Positions 44,380-57,524 of a stretch of 64,000 bases of DNA are shown one piece after another. Source of the DNA: Asterias amurensis (lineage: Eukaryota > Echinodermata > Asteroidea > Forcipulatida > Asteriidae); NCBI RefSeq assembly GCF_032118995.1, contig NC_092666.1, positions 3,794,001-3,858,000 on the forward strand, in the 5' to 3' direction. Under the pieces are notes generated by a model. It did not search any database and was not told where the DNA came from. It saw only the letters and a list, made by a program, of their open reading frames with translations. How positions within the stretch are numbered: the first letter of the stretch is position 1; the number at the start of each line of letters is the position of its first letter. The position numbers and the translations under genes were made by a program.

Positions 44380-44800
44380 TTCAATTTAGGAAACAGTTGT
44401 GCCCAAAATTGCCAAGAGTTTTACTTTAGTCCTTCGCCTTATTAGATAGTAATTTGAGGGGAAATCAGTTGTACACAAGTTTTGTAGTTCTGTAAGGTCA
44501 CTCTTAGTGCAAACCAAGTGGAAATATTCCTTTCAAAAACTTCAGTTTACAATGTATGAAACAGTTGTTTCTAAGAAATTTGTTCCTAATTTTATTTAGT
44601 CCCTTTTTCCTATCTGCAAGGCCAGCAATGTGTTAATGTAACCAAAGTCAAAGTATTCATAACAAGACAGCAATTTAGGAAACAGTTGTGCCCTAAATTG
44701 TATCATAGTCCCTCATTTTATTACATTATAACTTGAGGGGGAATTAAACGTCACAAGTTAATTTATTTTTTCCTCTTTCTGCCAGAACATGCGTCTCAGC
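44380..44800 (+). repeat. Diverged direct repeat, about 290 bp apart
   Basis: TTTAGGAAACAGTTGTGCCC followed by AAATTG and an ATTTGAGGGG-like stretch occurs at about 44,385 and 44,672. Confidence 0.6.
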
Positions 44801-45162
44801 TGACTTTGTTCAATCTTAGCCGTGTTAAAATGTTTGGTCATTATGGTCATAGCTGGTTCTATTTTAGGATGGTAGAAGTTATATTAATCCAATGTCATCT
44901 TTGTCATCATTTATTGGCAAGCATGTAGTGAGAAAGCATCACCATTCACCGTACTTTAACTGTAAACAAAAAAGTAGCGTTTTTATGAATACGTCAAGTG
45001 TTTTTTTCTGAGCTTTTGGTTGATACATATCGAGTGTTTTAAACACTCATAAACTTTGTTATTAATCAAAGTTGGTCAAAAAACAAGTTCACTTGTAGCC
45101 ATTTTGTCAGTGTACTACAGCTGAACGTCCAAATTGCAGCCCCATGGAAAGCAAGGGGAAAA

Positions 45163-45345
45163 TTAGTGGCCATTGTTAGAACTTGTTTCTCCGATCAGCA
45201 CATCATTGTCTGGACAGAAGTCGTCATCATCTGTTGAGTTCGAATCCCATTTGAACAAGCCTCGACATCTCTGGGCACCACCAGTGCAGCTTGGTTGCGA
45301 GACAACAATTGGTGAAATCTTTGGCCCTTGAGGGCATCCGTTCAT
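45163..45345 (-). pseudogene. Acidic peptide module, minus, 60-codon frame
   Basis: Open from an ATG at 45,345. The middle contains CTGGAQRCRGLFK, then WDSNSTDDDDFCPDNDVLIG and ETSSNNGH before the stop. Homologous to 43,051-43,219 on the opposite strand. It has the longest open frame of the five modules, but I see no upstream exon. Confidence 0.4.
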
Positions 45346-45954
45346 TTAAGCAAGCAACAACTACCTTCTGCTCAACACTTGCGTCTAAAAAACAAATTAC
45401 GTCTAGCTCGTTTACATTTTGTGAGACATTATTGAAGTAGACACTAGGAGTACATCTTATTGAACTTCACTGAACATAAAACATATGTACCATTGCACTT
45501 CGGCCTTTAAATCATCACAAGTTCTAGGTGGCCAAGGGGGTCCACCGACAGACACAGGTGTTTGCACAACTATGCTTTTTTTGGGCCAAATTTTTCAATA
45601 AAAAATTGGACATGACTCTCCTTGTAACTTGTCTTTTATTTGCCTTAACCCTACCCCCCCCCAACTTAAATATTGAGGGCCCACCTTACCCGGTGTGACC
45701 CTCGGGCTGTCATTTTTGCCCACAGTAATTGGGTGCGTATATTAGTCGCTTTTAGCAAGTCATTTTGGGCAAGGAAACTCTCATTAAATTGATACACACC
45801 CAATTTATTGCATTGTGGGAAAACATGGCGGCCAAGTAGATAATGAGACAACAGTTTCGAGTTCAGACGAATCAACTAATAGTTGACTTGTCCGTAAATA
45901 GCATCAGCCTTTATTCGTGAACATAAAGAACAACAGTCACAAGGCAACATTTTA

Positions 45955-47080
45955 GGCAAAATTGGAAAGATACGCAGTGGAATTTTTGGGAAAAATTGGA
46001 GCGATATTTGATAAAAACTCAAGGATACAGTCTTGTGGAGTTTATGGGCGAAATTTGAGCAAAATTTGATAAATACGCAAGGCTATTGTCTTAGAGAATT
46101 TTTGGGCACAGTTTGAGCAAAGTTAGATACATACGCAAGGCTATATATATAGTCTTGAGGAATTTTGGGGCACATTTTGAGCATAGTTGGATAAAAACGC
46201 CAGGCTGTTGTCTTGGAGAATTTTGGGGCACAATTTGAGCACAGTTGGATAAAAACGCAAGTCTATATTCTTGAGGAAATTTTGGGCAAAATTTGAGCAA
46301 AGTGGATAAAAACGCCAGGCTATAGTCTTGGAGAATTGTTGGGCACAATTTGAGCAAAGTTGGATAAAAACGCCAGGCTATAGTCTTGTGGAACTTTTGG
46401 GCACAATTTGAGCAAAAATGGATAAATATACAAGGCTGTGTTCTTGGAGCATTTTGGGGCACAATTTGAGCATAGTTGGATAAAAACGCCAGGCTGTTGT
46501 CTTGGAGAATTTGAGAATTTTTGGGCACAATTTGAGCAAAGTTGAAGAAAAACGCAAGGCTTGTGGAATGTTTTGGCACAATTTGAGCAACGTTGGATAA
46601 AAACGCAAGTCTATAGTCTTGAGGAATTTTTGGGCAAAATTTGAGCACAGTTGGATAAAAACGCAAGTCTATATTCTTGAGGAAATTTTGGGCAAAATTT
46701 GAGCAAAGTGGATAAAAACGCCAGGTTATAGTCTTGGAGAATTTTTTGGGCACATTTTGAGAAAAAAGAATTGATAAAAACGCGAGACTATAGTCTTGGA
46801 TAATTTTGGGGCACAATTTGAGCAAAGTTGGATAAAAACGCCAGGCTATAGTTTTGTGGAACTTTTGGGCACAATTTGAGCAAAAATGGATAAATATACA
46901 AGGCTGTATTCTTGGAGAATTTTGGGGCACAATTTGAGCAAAGTTGAATAAAAACGCAAGGCTATAGTCTTGTGAAATTTTGGGGCAAAATATGACCAAA
47001 ATTTGATAACAACGCAAGGCTATGAATAGTATTGTGGAATTATGGGGCCCATTGAGCAAATTTTGCCCGGCCATATTCAC
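45955..47080 (-). repeat. 58-60-bp minisatellite, about 18 units
   Basis: Unit: TTTTGGGGCACAATTTGAGC, AAAGTTGGATAAAAACGCCA, GGCTATAGTCTTG(T/G)(G/A)G. The minus strand is open for 329 codons (46,091-47,080), but units of varying length rotate through all three frames. The peptide is an artefact of a repeat lacking stops on that strand (FAQIVPQNS, WRFYPTLLKLCPK and so on). Confidence 0.9.
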
Positions 47081-47400
47081 AAGGCTATAGGCCTCGTGAA
47101 CTTGTCAAATTTTGAGAGTTCACTTCAAATTTGGCTGAACATGCTCACATGGTTATATATAGCCTTGTGAACTTGTCAAATTTGGTGAACTTGTCAAATT
47201 TTGCCCAAGCATGTTCACAAGGCCTTGTGAACGTCAAATTTTGAATGTGTTAACAAGGCTATCCTCTTTAACTTTTCGCTCTACAATAAATCACAAGGCT
47301 ATATATAGCCTTGTGAACTTTTTGCTCGAAAAAAAAACACCTTGTGAACTTTTCCCTCGAAAAAAAATCATAAGGCTATATTTGATAAAAATGCGGGACT
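47081..47400. repeat. Palindrome-rich repeat, CACAAGGCTATATATAGCCTTGTG
   Basis: A perfect 24-bp palindrome at 47,292-47,315. Partial versions at about 47,085, 47,150 and 47,210 are joined by GAACTTGTCAAATTTTG. It continues the AAGGCTATA theme of the adjoining minisatellite. Confidence 0.8.
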
Positions 47401-47599
47401 TTACCCCTTAAAGTTTTTAAAACTTCGCCCCAACTTTCAAGTTAAAATAAATAATAACTTCCTAATTATTGCTTCAAATATTATTTTTGGTTTCTGTTTA
47501 ATATAAAAGGCTTCAGAAAAGCCTACTTCATCATTAAGAACACAACATTGCACCAAAAAAAGAGGCAAAAGTTGATAAGAGTGCTGGCCTCACCCCTAT

Positions 47600-47893
47600 G
47601 ATTCTTTCAAATTTAGGCCAATACAAGTTCGAACTACGTCACGCGCATGCACGTCGAGCAAGGCATGCTGGAAAAAATGGTGCGGCGAGATCAATCACCC
47701 CTGGGAACGAGGTTGATGAACCCCTTTACTCCCCGCGGCCATTTTCTTTCTGACCGCGGGCATCGTGTGTTCCACATGTGTGTGTTGAAAAAGCAGATTT
47801 TTTGCAACTATTTACATCGAAAACCGACATCAAAATTCAACAACTACAACGATGAAAACTGCACGGATGTTCATAGAATAGTCTTAATCAGGT
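47600..47893 (+). promoter_or_regulatory. CpG-rich candidate promoter and first exon
   Basis: TACGTCACGCGCATGCACGT (CRE-like TACGTCA and NRF1-like CGCATGC) at about 47,635 starts a CpG-rich patch with CCCCGCGGCCATTTTC. An open frame from 47,647 reaches a donor TAATCAG|gtaaat at about 47,892. A possible next exon starts at 48,471. The peptide (MHVEQGMLEKMVRRDQSPLG onward) matches nothing I recognise. Confidence 0.35.
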
Positions 47894-48263
47894 AAATGAT
47901 TCATGTGTTGATGCATTAGAGGAAATTTGAGGGGGTTTCTCTAAGACAAGATTGTCTTGGCAATATCATATGTAACGTCAAATTGTTGTCAGCTGATGAT
48001 ACCCAAGACAAATCGAAGAAACCTAGATTGTGTTAAAATATTTATTAAACCACTGAATTCTCGCTCAATACAAGTGAGGAAAATATTGTCCAATTCCTTC
48101 AAAGTGTTTAGAGTTAAATCGCAGGGCGCACACATTTGTCTTTGAATTGTTTTCTTGTGTGTTGGGAATTAGATTTGACGACATGAAGTACTGTACATGA
48201 CATGTATATTTGGAGACAATTTAACTGAGGCAAAATTTCCCAATGCCCGGTACTTTATATATC

Positions 48264-48397
48264 CGGATAACTTTCCGTATGGCGCCACCACTTTTTCACT
48301 CATTTTTACAAAAAGGGATATATCAATCAGGTAAATTAGATACTATATTATTTTATTTCGAATGAAAAAGTGGTGGCGCCATACGGAAACTTTTCCA
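48264..48397. mobile_element. MITE with CCGTATGGCGCCACC ends, copy 3
   Basis: TTTCCGTATGGCGCCACCAC and GTGGTGGCGCCATACGGAAA are exact inverse ends of about 20 bp; centre as in the other two copies. Confidence 0.9.
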
Positions 48398-48470
48398 TAT
48401 ATCCCCTCATTATGTATGAACACTTATTTACATCCATACTCTAAAATCTAAATATTTTGTTCTTTTTCAG

Positions 48471-48565
48471 AGTTCGTGGAATCTGAATGTTTCCCTTTCA
48501 TCAGAAGTGTTTGCTGCCTCTCCCTGCATCTTGCAGTCTTTCCAGCCACATCAGCAGTCACTGAG
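48471..48565 (+). other. Possible exon downstream of the candidate promoter
   Basis: Acceptor tttgttctttttcag and a possible donor CACTGAG|gtacaa. It has no open frame shared with the upstream segment that I can confirm. It could be the second exon of a transcript entering the right duplication. Confidence 0.25.
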
Positions 48566-49130
48566 GTACAAAGCCTCCACCGCTCTGTAAGGCAACCAAA
48601 ATGTATATTTCTATTACTAGCTGTAGGGACGTACACAATAATTTATACCAACACATTTGCCAAAATTTCTATTTAACTTTTTTTTTCTCCTAAGACCCAC
48701 ATAAGTTCATGACTTCTTTTTTTGTGGGGCCTCCGAAGAACCAGTTAAATTTCTATTGAAAACTTTCATTTAGTTCAGCCCTTCTTCTCGATCAAATGTT
48801 CACTTTTCCCTGAAGAGCCAAACATCATGCCTGTTACAGGCTAAGCACTGTCAATTCGGTACAAAACTACCCTTGAGGTCATTACCTAATACTGTTAGTT
48901 AGCATTTAAAGAGTTTTGCAACTGATTCCAAAAGGAACAATTACACTGTGTTTCTGTACTTGCGAACATGGAATTACTGTTCATGAATAATAATGTAACT
49001 CTACCCCCCCCCCCCCCAAAGGATGTTGAAAACAAAAATAGCTTTAAAATTTTGAATGCATCCTACTATTATTAAATAGCAGTACAGTTTATCTGATCGT
49101 TCTGATTATCAATTTTGAGTAGTCCAAGGC
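48566..49130. other. Noncoding spacer before the right duplication
   Basis: Poly-C run at about 49,003-49,017; otherwise AT-rich with no gene signal. Confidence 0.5.
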
Positions 49131-49490
49131 AGGGTATACTTGGTAGTTACTCCAAAAATTAATTATAATGAAAAGTTAGAGCTTGGTCATGTTGATGTAA
49201 TTGTTGAAAAAACATCCTTTAAAGTGTTAGGGAAAGTGCTTGAAAAAAATTCACCCCCAAATATTTGAATCTGAGAAAGGCTTCAGGCATGAAGCCTTTC
49301 TCATGCATCTGAAAGCACACAATTTTATGTATGGAATATTGGGTTTTCTTTCATATTTTGTTTTCAACTTTGATGACCATTCGAGCCAAAACTTTCACTG
49401 GTTTGTTACTTATGCATTTATTGAGGCACACCAACCGAGGAGACTGGTGTTGAATAATTACCAAAAGTATCTCCAACCTTTATTATTTTC
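49131..49490 (+). mobile_element. Diverged MITE spanning the point where the left copy enters the window
   Basis: GGCAGGGTATACTTGGTAGT, CATCTGAAAGCACACAATTT, TTTCACTGGTTTGTTACTTA and TTACCAAAAGTAT follow the family order. Its last third is also present at 1-118. Confidence 0.75.
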
Positions 49491-50554
49491 TAAAAGTTAC
49501 TTTTAATTAGTTCATCAACACCAAGAAGGGAATCATCAAAGTTATAAGCTGTTTATAGAACCAATTGTCCAAATTAGGATTCATCAGAAAATAATAAGCA
49601 AACCAGACTAGATTATTTATTTGAATTTTCAAGACTTTATTTGAACAAACTTTGTTTTCCAAAGAAAGAAAACAATAACATCACTTAGTGCATCCACACT
49701 GTTAGACATGTCCCCCACCCACCCAACCTCAAGAACTTAATTATGACTTTGTAGTATGTTTATGTTTCCTCAATGTTTTAATTAAAACTATTTTTGTTTT
49801 TGGAGTGCTTAGGCACTCCTATTGCTTCCTTACTATTCATTTTGATAGTTGCTTAAATTGATGGTTCGAAATATGCCAGTTGATGTACAAATGTATAGTT
49901 TCAAAATTGAACATAACCCCCCCCCCACCCACCCCAAACCAGTTGAGAATTTAACCGATAATACATCAGCTGGCAAATTACAACCATAGCTAAGAAACAT
50001 AAATGATCAACCAAGGAAGAAATGTAACCTGTTTTTTACAAAAGGAGTTCACATGGCTAACAAAAAACTAGTCTCATGAAAACACGAATTAACTATTTGG
50101 TTTCTGCAAACTTGTCAAATAACCGTTGTGCTTTTTTTCATCTTACAAGAACTCTGAATATTTACCGAATCAAAGCGTTTTTGTTTCTTTTCAAACAAAT
50201 CTAATTAAATTTGACTCCTTTATGGTTTACAGGTTGCATTTCTTACTTATAAAGAAGGTACAACATTGGTATTCATATACTGCATATAGAGTGCACAAGT
50301 TTGGACACAAAAAAACATTATTTCATACTTGCAGCGTTTCAAAACAAGTTTCTTTATTTATTGTTTAACTCAATACAGTTTTTACATCAAGTGGACATTT
50401 AGATGAATGTTTCCTTGCATGCTTACCAAAATTTAAGGTTCAATTTGCAATAGCGTAACTACCAATGTTGTATCTTCTGTGAAGGCCGCATCTTATAGCT
50501 TGTTCTGTGACTTTATAATCTCAATCTTGGAAAGTCCACAAAGGGACACAGAGA

Positions 50555-50965
50555 GTAAAAAATTACTAAGTGTTTTTGTCAAAAAATGACTAAGTACAAA
50601 CATTGACTATGAGTTTCTGCTCAAAAAATTACTAAGTACAAACAATGGCTAGTGTTTTGGTCAAAAAATGACTAAGTCCACAAAGTCAATAATTACTAAG
50701 TGGTTTTGTCAAAAAATGACTAAGTCCAAAAATAGACTAAGTACAAACATTGACTATGAGTTTCTGCTCAAAAAATTACTAAGTACAAACAATGGCTAGT
50801 GTTTTGGTCAAAAAAATGACTAAGTCCACAATAGGACACAGAAAGCCTATAATTACTAAGTGTTTTTGTCAAAAAATTACTAAGTACAAACATTTACTAT
50901 GAGTTTCAGCTCAAAAAATTACTAAGTACAAACAATGGCTAGTGATTTGGTCAAGTCCACAATGG
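50555..50965 (+). repeat. Expanded minisatellite (ACTAAGTACAAAC type), right copy
   Basis: Counterpart of 1,176-1,455 with about one more unit. This accounts for about 130 bases of the offset change between the duplicated segments. Confidence 0.85.
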
Positions 50966-51332
50966 GACTCCATTTTATTGTTATTTAAAGTCACAACAAG
51001 CTATAAGACGATACCTTTAATAAGGGGCTGTATTCCATTTTGATGTACCTGGCTATATAATCTAATGGTAATTTGAATTTGACGTCTTGTATAAGTGTCA
51101 TGTGCAAATTTCTAGTTGATTACATTGTTGGTGTACATTGCTATGGAATACAGTCTCTTCTGCACCCCTATAGGGGGTGCACTTGGTTGATCATGATTTT
51201 AAATATAGGGGGGGTAGGGCCAAACTTTTTACGCAGTTAATTTCGAACCGTACAACGGCACGAGAAATTTTTTTGGCTGACTTAGTCTATATAAAAAAGG
51301 CAATTTTTAAGGGATTTTTTTGATTTTTTTAA

Positions 51333-54300
51333 GCACCACTGAACTGTAGAAGCAGCAGAGTTGCGCAAACGTGTGTGCCAGTCGATGTGGCCAACTACTA
51401 TCTAGAAAGTGAAGCGACTTAATGATCTAAGTATTAATGGAAGGAAAGCATTTTATTAAGTTAAATCAAGTTAATGTTTCATTGATAGTCTGTTTTACCA
51501 AAGTCCTGCTTTACATGATTGACAAACTAAAAAGATTGGTTTTTAAAAGTCCGAAGCCAAAAACAAACTAAAGATTTTTTTTGCAAAGTCCAAAACAAAG
51601 GTCGGAAAGGATTCTGTTGCCCGTTAAAATGTTTGATGAATCTGTATCAAGTGTACCATCGGACGTCTCCCCCTGTTCGGGCAAACACGTCGCTAAGTTC
51701 TTGGAGTAAAGTTTCAAGTTTGAATTTTGGTTGAAATGTAAAAGGACGCTTCCACTCCGTCACCGATTGAGTCCTGTACCATCAGAATAACGAAGACTTC
51801 AACCCAGATGATGATGCGCTGATCAGAGAAACAAGATTCCAACATGGCGGCTGAACTTCAACAATTTTGTGAATTTTTGTGACAAGCACAAAAAACAGAA
51901 CTAAAATACGCATGTTCTTTTCAATATTAACAGCATACTCAGGAATGTATTGGTTTCACTTGCATAAGAAGTACTACACTTCTTTGTAAATTTTGTTTCA
52001 AATCAATCATAAGTTTTGGATTTGTTAAAATATCGCAACATTTTAACAGTGTGTGATTACACGTTTAAACGAAGTCAAATTTCAAAGTCAAAAGTGAGGT
52101 TGTACACAAACATCAGATTTGCATCTTCATTGCATTGAGTATCATTACAGGAGATATTGTAGATGACATTGGGTTTATGGAGGATAACTAGACTGAGAAA
52201 AAAAATCTTTAAAAAACCTAACCTATCTCTAAACAAATTCTAAACTCCTAAGTACAACAAAGTTTCAAATCCTACGAAACTACAAATTGCTGATAAAGTC
52301 CCAATAAAGTATTGAACATCTAGGATCAACAACTACTCCTACTGATTAACTTCATGTAAATCTGCAAACCAACAACTGCATACTAATGATTGCATACCAA
52401 TGATAAACTACAATGTTTTTGCATAAAAATAAGTCCGACGTCAATGTCGGAAAATTAAGGTTTTATAAGTAACGATAAGATCCTAAGTAAAACAAAGTTT
52501 CAAATCCTACTGAACTACAAATTGCTGATGAAGTCCCAACAAAGTATTGAACATCTAGTATCAACAACTACTCCTACTGATTAACTTCATGTAAATCTGC
52601 AAACCAACAACTGCATACTAATGATTTCGTACCAAATACATACTACAGTGTTTTTGCATAAAAATAATTCTGACGTCGATGTCGGAAAATTAAGGTTTTA
52701 TCAGTGATGATAAGATCACTGATAACTTGGTGTATTTTCCTTCTAGAAAGACACCTGTGATTCTGCAAACAGTGCCTGAATAAAGTAACAAGGTGACGTC
52801 TTGTTTAGAATACCTATTCCTGCTGTGTCTTTTTGGCATAAAATTCATAACAAAATCAATCTAACAAGCGAATTGAGAAATAGTTAATTTAGCTATTTAT
52901 TTAATAATTCTATACTAATACTGTACTAGTGTGTATGCTTCCTATAACTACCTAGCCATGTGAAAAATTACTATGTTTGTTCTGAGGTTGCTTAACTGAA
53001 TAAGTCTACACTAATACTGCTAATAATTACTTAGTTTGATCCATTGTACACTTCGCTGTTGTACATGTTGAGACATTCTCATGTTTACCATAAAAGAATT
53101 AAAATAATTGATGGACATCGCACAAAATTTGTTTTGTTTCAAAGAGATCTTAACCAAACAAAAATACAATGGTTTATACTGACAAAAAACTAGTAGGTTG
53201 CACTTCCTAACAGTTCTACAGGTTTAATATCTTAAACTTGCCTACTCTTTTTAGAACCTGTCAAAATATTAATGACCAAGTGTCTTTGTCACTTTAACAG
53301 CCTAACTAACTCAGACTTCAACCTAAAGGATGATGTGCTGATCAGAGAAACAAGATTCGAACATTGCGGCTGAACAAATTTTGTAAGTTTTTGTAAACCG
53401 CCTGAGTGTCATCACCATGTTCAGCCGGAAAAGGGTTAACCAGTTGTAAAAACTGTTCACAATTATCAATAATTAATACCCTGAAGGATTGAAACACCTA
53501 ATGCAGCTAAATTACTACATTTATGAAAAAATGTATACAAATCATGCACACCACAGTGGCAGTATTTGTTAAAACAGCAATGTCTATTGGTCAACATAAT
53601 TTGTAAATAATTTCCTCAACTGATTGTCGTTAACAAACCTACTGTAGAATCTGTCCTAAAGCTGACCACTCAAAACCTACAATGAACAACCTAGTTAATT
53701 GGTCACTGAAATAGACCAATAGTTAACATCATAGACTGAATATTGTCAACCAGTTCAACAGGGGTTTCAACTTAATCTGAAATCTCAACACTATTCTAAC
53801 TTCCGAAGGAGTGTACATACAACCTACTGTGGCTGAGAATTAAACCAGTCACAACTACCTAATGCACAACGGCATCTTTCTAAGCGACGATGTTTCTTCT
53901 ATAAAGGACCCTGTTAACTTCCTACACAATCCCAATGCCATCTTTGATATCTCCTTTTGATACAGTCAAAACTTCTTAACACAAGTGAAACCAATGTAAA
54001 AGCCTGAGTACCTGATTGAAATGTGAATAGCCATGTTCAGAATCTCGTTTCTCCGACCCTCGCACCAACATCTGGGTAGAAGTCTCCGTCATCCGTCAAG
54101 TTCAGAGGCTCCCTCAGATCAGAAGTGGATGTCCAGTGTAGAGAAGTTGCTCAAAAAGTAGACCCGTTTACACAGGAACAGTATAGAGAGACGGGTACCA
54201 ACTTAGGATAACAAAATGATCAGGTAAAAAATGTGCAAAAAAAGTGCAATGGTCCTCAGTCCTTGACACTTTTGATACAGGCCCCCAAAGACTTCAACAG

Positions 54301-54559
54301 GCAACCAAATCCTTTCTTTCTTAGGTTTCGTTTTTTTGTCAGAGATCGAGAAAGTTGAAATAGTTTGTCAATCATGTAAGGTAGGACACCGGTAAGACAG
54401 ACTACCAGCGCCACATTAACAAGATTTCACTTAATAAAATGCTTACCCAACCATTAACTCTTGGATCATTAGGTCGTCACACTTTCCAGATAGTAGTTGG
54501 CCACACCGACAGGCACACACGTTTGCACAACTCTGCTGCTTCTACAGTTCAGTGGTGCT
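51333..54559. mobile_element. Right copy of the inverted-arm element
   Basis: Counterpart of 1,820-5,046 inside the duplicated segment. It is nearly identical, including both arms, the internal 236-bp tandem repeat and all three acidic-peptide modules. Confidence 0.55.
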
Positions 54560-54811
54560 TTCTATAGCATTTAATGAATGGTAACCAATTAATTTAAGAC
54601 ATAATTTTTTTAAATTATAAAAACAGCCAAGTACAACATTCACTATCCTTGAGTTGAAATAAAAGTTATCTTTGAAATTAGATTTTTTTTGTATCAGCTG
54701 ATGCAAAAAAAACTCAACAAAATTTAGAATTGTTAATTGTTACTGTCGCAGTATTCAAATGAAGTTTGTGACTTTTTCGTAAAAGGATTGTACTTTTAAA
54801 TCAATTTTATT

Positions 54812-55278
54812 TTGAGTTTGGACAGGTGTGCATCACACTTATCCAAACATGTCATGCTACAAATGAATAAATTTGGAGAAATTGATGATGTACTCGTATT
54901 TCAATTTGAGTTTGGACAGGTGTGCATCACACTTATCCATACATGTCGTGCCAAAGAGATAAATTTAGTTCAAATGATGACGTACTTGTATGTCATGAAG
55001 ATTGGTCCCAAGAATACAACTTTAGGATGTGTTCCGCTTGCATTAATTGTATTGAGTGCAAGTTGTACTTGGCTTCACAATCATCAAAGTATCAATATAT
55101 AGAGCCGGAAGCACTCCCACAATTTGAGTCACAAGCAAATTTTACAGAATTTGTTTTCCTACTTCGATTTAAGATGTTCCAACTCTGGGAAAATCTAGAA
55201 AAGAAGAGTTTTTTAAAGCGAGCAAAGTGTTACAAGCAGAAGGGAAAAAAAAACATTTGCCAAGAGAGTTTTGATTAA
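54812..55278 (+). other. Right copy of the unassigned 118-codon ORF region
   Basis: Encodes the same 118 residues (54,922-55,278) as 5,409-5,765 in the left copy. Given how few changes separate the two segments, this identity is not evidence of selection. Confidence 0.15.
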
Positions 55279-55912
55279 AAAAAAGAGTAAAATTCCGTAT
55301 TTTGGAAAGGAAAGACAAGCGTTCTAAAAACGTTGAAAAATGTATGCATTTTGTCAAAATAGCGTGAACTCGTAATGTGGGAATGCCTCGATAAAATGTA
55401 TTAAGAAAATTTATGTAAAATACACAATTATTATGCAGTTGTGACCCAAACTACCAAAAAGAACAAATCTTTTCGCATTGTCGTATTTCCCGTCCCAAAA
55501 TTAAGTTTAAAGCCAAAATTAAGAATAGCTTTGATTGACAAAAAATTATTTTGGGTGTGTTGCCAACACACAGAACGATGAGCAAAATGTTTCACGTAAT
55601 GATTTGTCTTCTTCTTTTTGTCAAGTTGGATCACAGATGCAGTGAAATGCACAATCATGAATAAAATCCAGGCCTGATACTTCACAGAGGCAACGAAGGC
55701 GATAGCCTCGATGCCCCTGGTCATTGCCTTGGTGCAATTGAAATGATCCAGTACAGATTTACAATTTCCTCATAGGGTGCCTTTTACCAAGGAGGAAATG
55801 CTCTGGTGCCCTTGCCTTTTCAAAATCGAAGCATACAGGCCTGTAAGTCTATAGAAACAATTCAGAACACATGATTCAAGGTTTATCATTCTGTTTTTGC
55901 TACAAACACCCC

Positions 55913-57073
55913 AGGTGGGAAGGGGGCAGATGTAAAATGGCGGCCATTTCTGACATACAGCTGCAAAGGTTTATAGTAACCTTACCCCACAGAGGAAGGG
56001 TAAGAGGTCACATGGCAGGTGGATTAATATAAAGTACCAGTCACTTTCCCCAGGTAGGAAGGGGCAAAGGTCATGTGTGTACATATGAACCTCAACATTT
56101 AGTTTGCTGTGACACAGTCCCTAGCAGAAAGGGATGAAAGTCATGTATGATGGTAGTAGTAAAACATTAATCCACTAAACTAAAACATTTAGTTTGCTGC
56201 AGCACAGTCCCTAGCAGAAAGGGATGAAAATGTTGTGTGATGGTAGTGGTACAACGGTAATCCACTAATGTAAAACTTTACTAAGTTTGCTGTGACCCAA
56301 TCCCTAGCAGAAAGGGATGAAAGTCACGTGTGATGGTAGTGGTACAACAGTAAGCCACTAATGTAAAACGTTACTAAGTTTGCTGTGACCCAACCCCTAG
56401 CATAAAGGGATGAAAGTCACGTGTGATGGTAGTGGTACAACAGTAATCCACTAAACTAAAACTTTACTAAGTTTGCTGTGACCCAATCCCACGCAGAAAG
56501 GGATGAAAGTCACGTGTGATGGTAGTGGTACAACAGTAAGCCACTAAACTAAAACTTTACTAAGTTTGCTGCAGCACAGTCCCTAGCAGAAAGGGATGAA
56601 AGTCATGTGTGATGGTAGTGGTACAACGGTAATCCACTAATGTAAAACTTTACTAAGTTTGCTGTGACCCAACCTACGCAGAAAGGGATGAAAGTCACGT
56701 GTGATGGTAGTAGTAAAACATTAATCCACTAAACTAAAACATTTAGTTTGCTGCGACACAATCCCTAGCAGAAAGGGATGAAAGTCATGTGTGATGGTAG
56801 TGGTACAACAGCAAGCCACTAAACTAAAGCTTTACTAAGTTTGCTGTGACCACATCCCTAGCAGAAAGGGATGAAAGTCATGTGTGATGGTAGTGGTACA
56901 ACTATAACCCACTAATGTAAAACTTTACTAAGTTTGCTGTGACCCAATCCTCTAGCGAAAAAGGGGATAGAATTCATGCACCATGGTACAACAGTAAAGC
57001 CACTGATAGGGAAACCGTTGATAGGTCCCTAGTTTGCTGTGACACACACCCCTAGCAGAAAAGGGCAGCTCAG
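55913..57073 (+). repeat. 93-bp satellite, right copy
   Basis: The same number and order of units as 6,400-7,560, with rare substitutions (for example ATCTCT versus ATCCCT in one unit). This array did not change in unit number after duplication. Confidence 0.9.
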
Positions 57074-57295
57074 TCATTTAAACAGGGCAAGTGCACCAAG
57101 GCATTCTCCTTGGTAAAGGGCACCTCTTTGGAGAAATTGCAAGAACATTTGCAACGTTGCCTCCGTAATGTATCAGGCTTGTCGTAGTAACAGTATCGAG
57201 GATGACATTTGTGCAATGACCAACTCTCAGGGAAAAAGAGAATTTAAGTCTTGTCACGACCAATAAGTTACAAAGTATGCAATGATCCTAACCAG

Positions 57296-57524
57296 AGCTT
57301 GTCCCAATTTCATGGCTCTGCTTACCCTAAGCACAGAATCGGCGCTTACGGAAGCAGAGAATTCTGTGCTTACGGCAAGCATATTTCACGGGTTAGCGGC
57401 AAATTTGGGCTGCGCATGTGTACTTCACGTTACTAGTATTCCACGCTTACAAGGCTAGCACAGAAATTAGGCAATTGCAATAGCGCAGAATTTGGCGGTA
57501 AGCAGAGCCATGAAAATGGGCCCT
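57296..57524. mobile_element. Palindromic MITE (ATTTCATGGCTCTGCTTACC ends), right copy
   Basis: Counterpart of 7,783-8,011 in the duplicated segment, with the same terminal inverted repeats. Confidence 0.8.

Larger units (their letters stand above)
42713..45573. mobile_element. Second inverted-arm element with acidic-peptide modules
   Basis: GAGTTGTGCAAACACCTGTG at about 42,713 is matched in reverse at 45,573 (CACAGGTGTTTGCACAACT). Alignment continues inward through GTCTGT(T/C)GGTGGACCCCCT, CGAGCTAGA and the peptide module to AAAGATGACATTGGAT on both arms (43,252 plus, 44,900 minus). The first bases resemble the arms of 1,820-5,046 (GAGTTG(C/T)GCAAACGTGTGTG). The loop carries minisatellite block 2. 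Confidence 0.55.
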
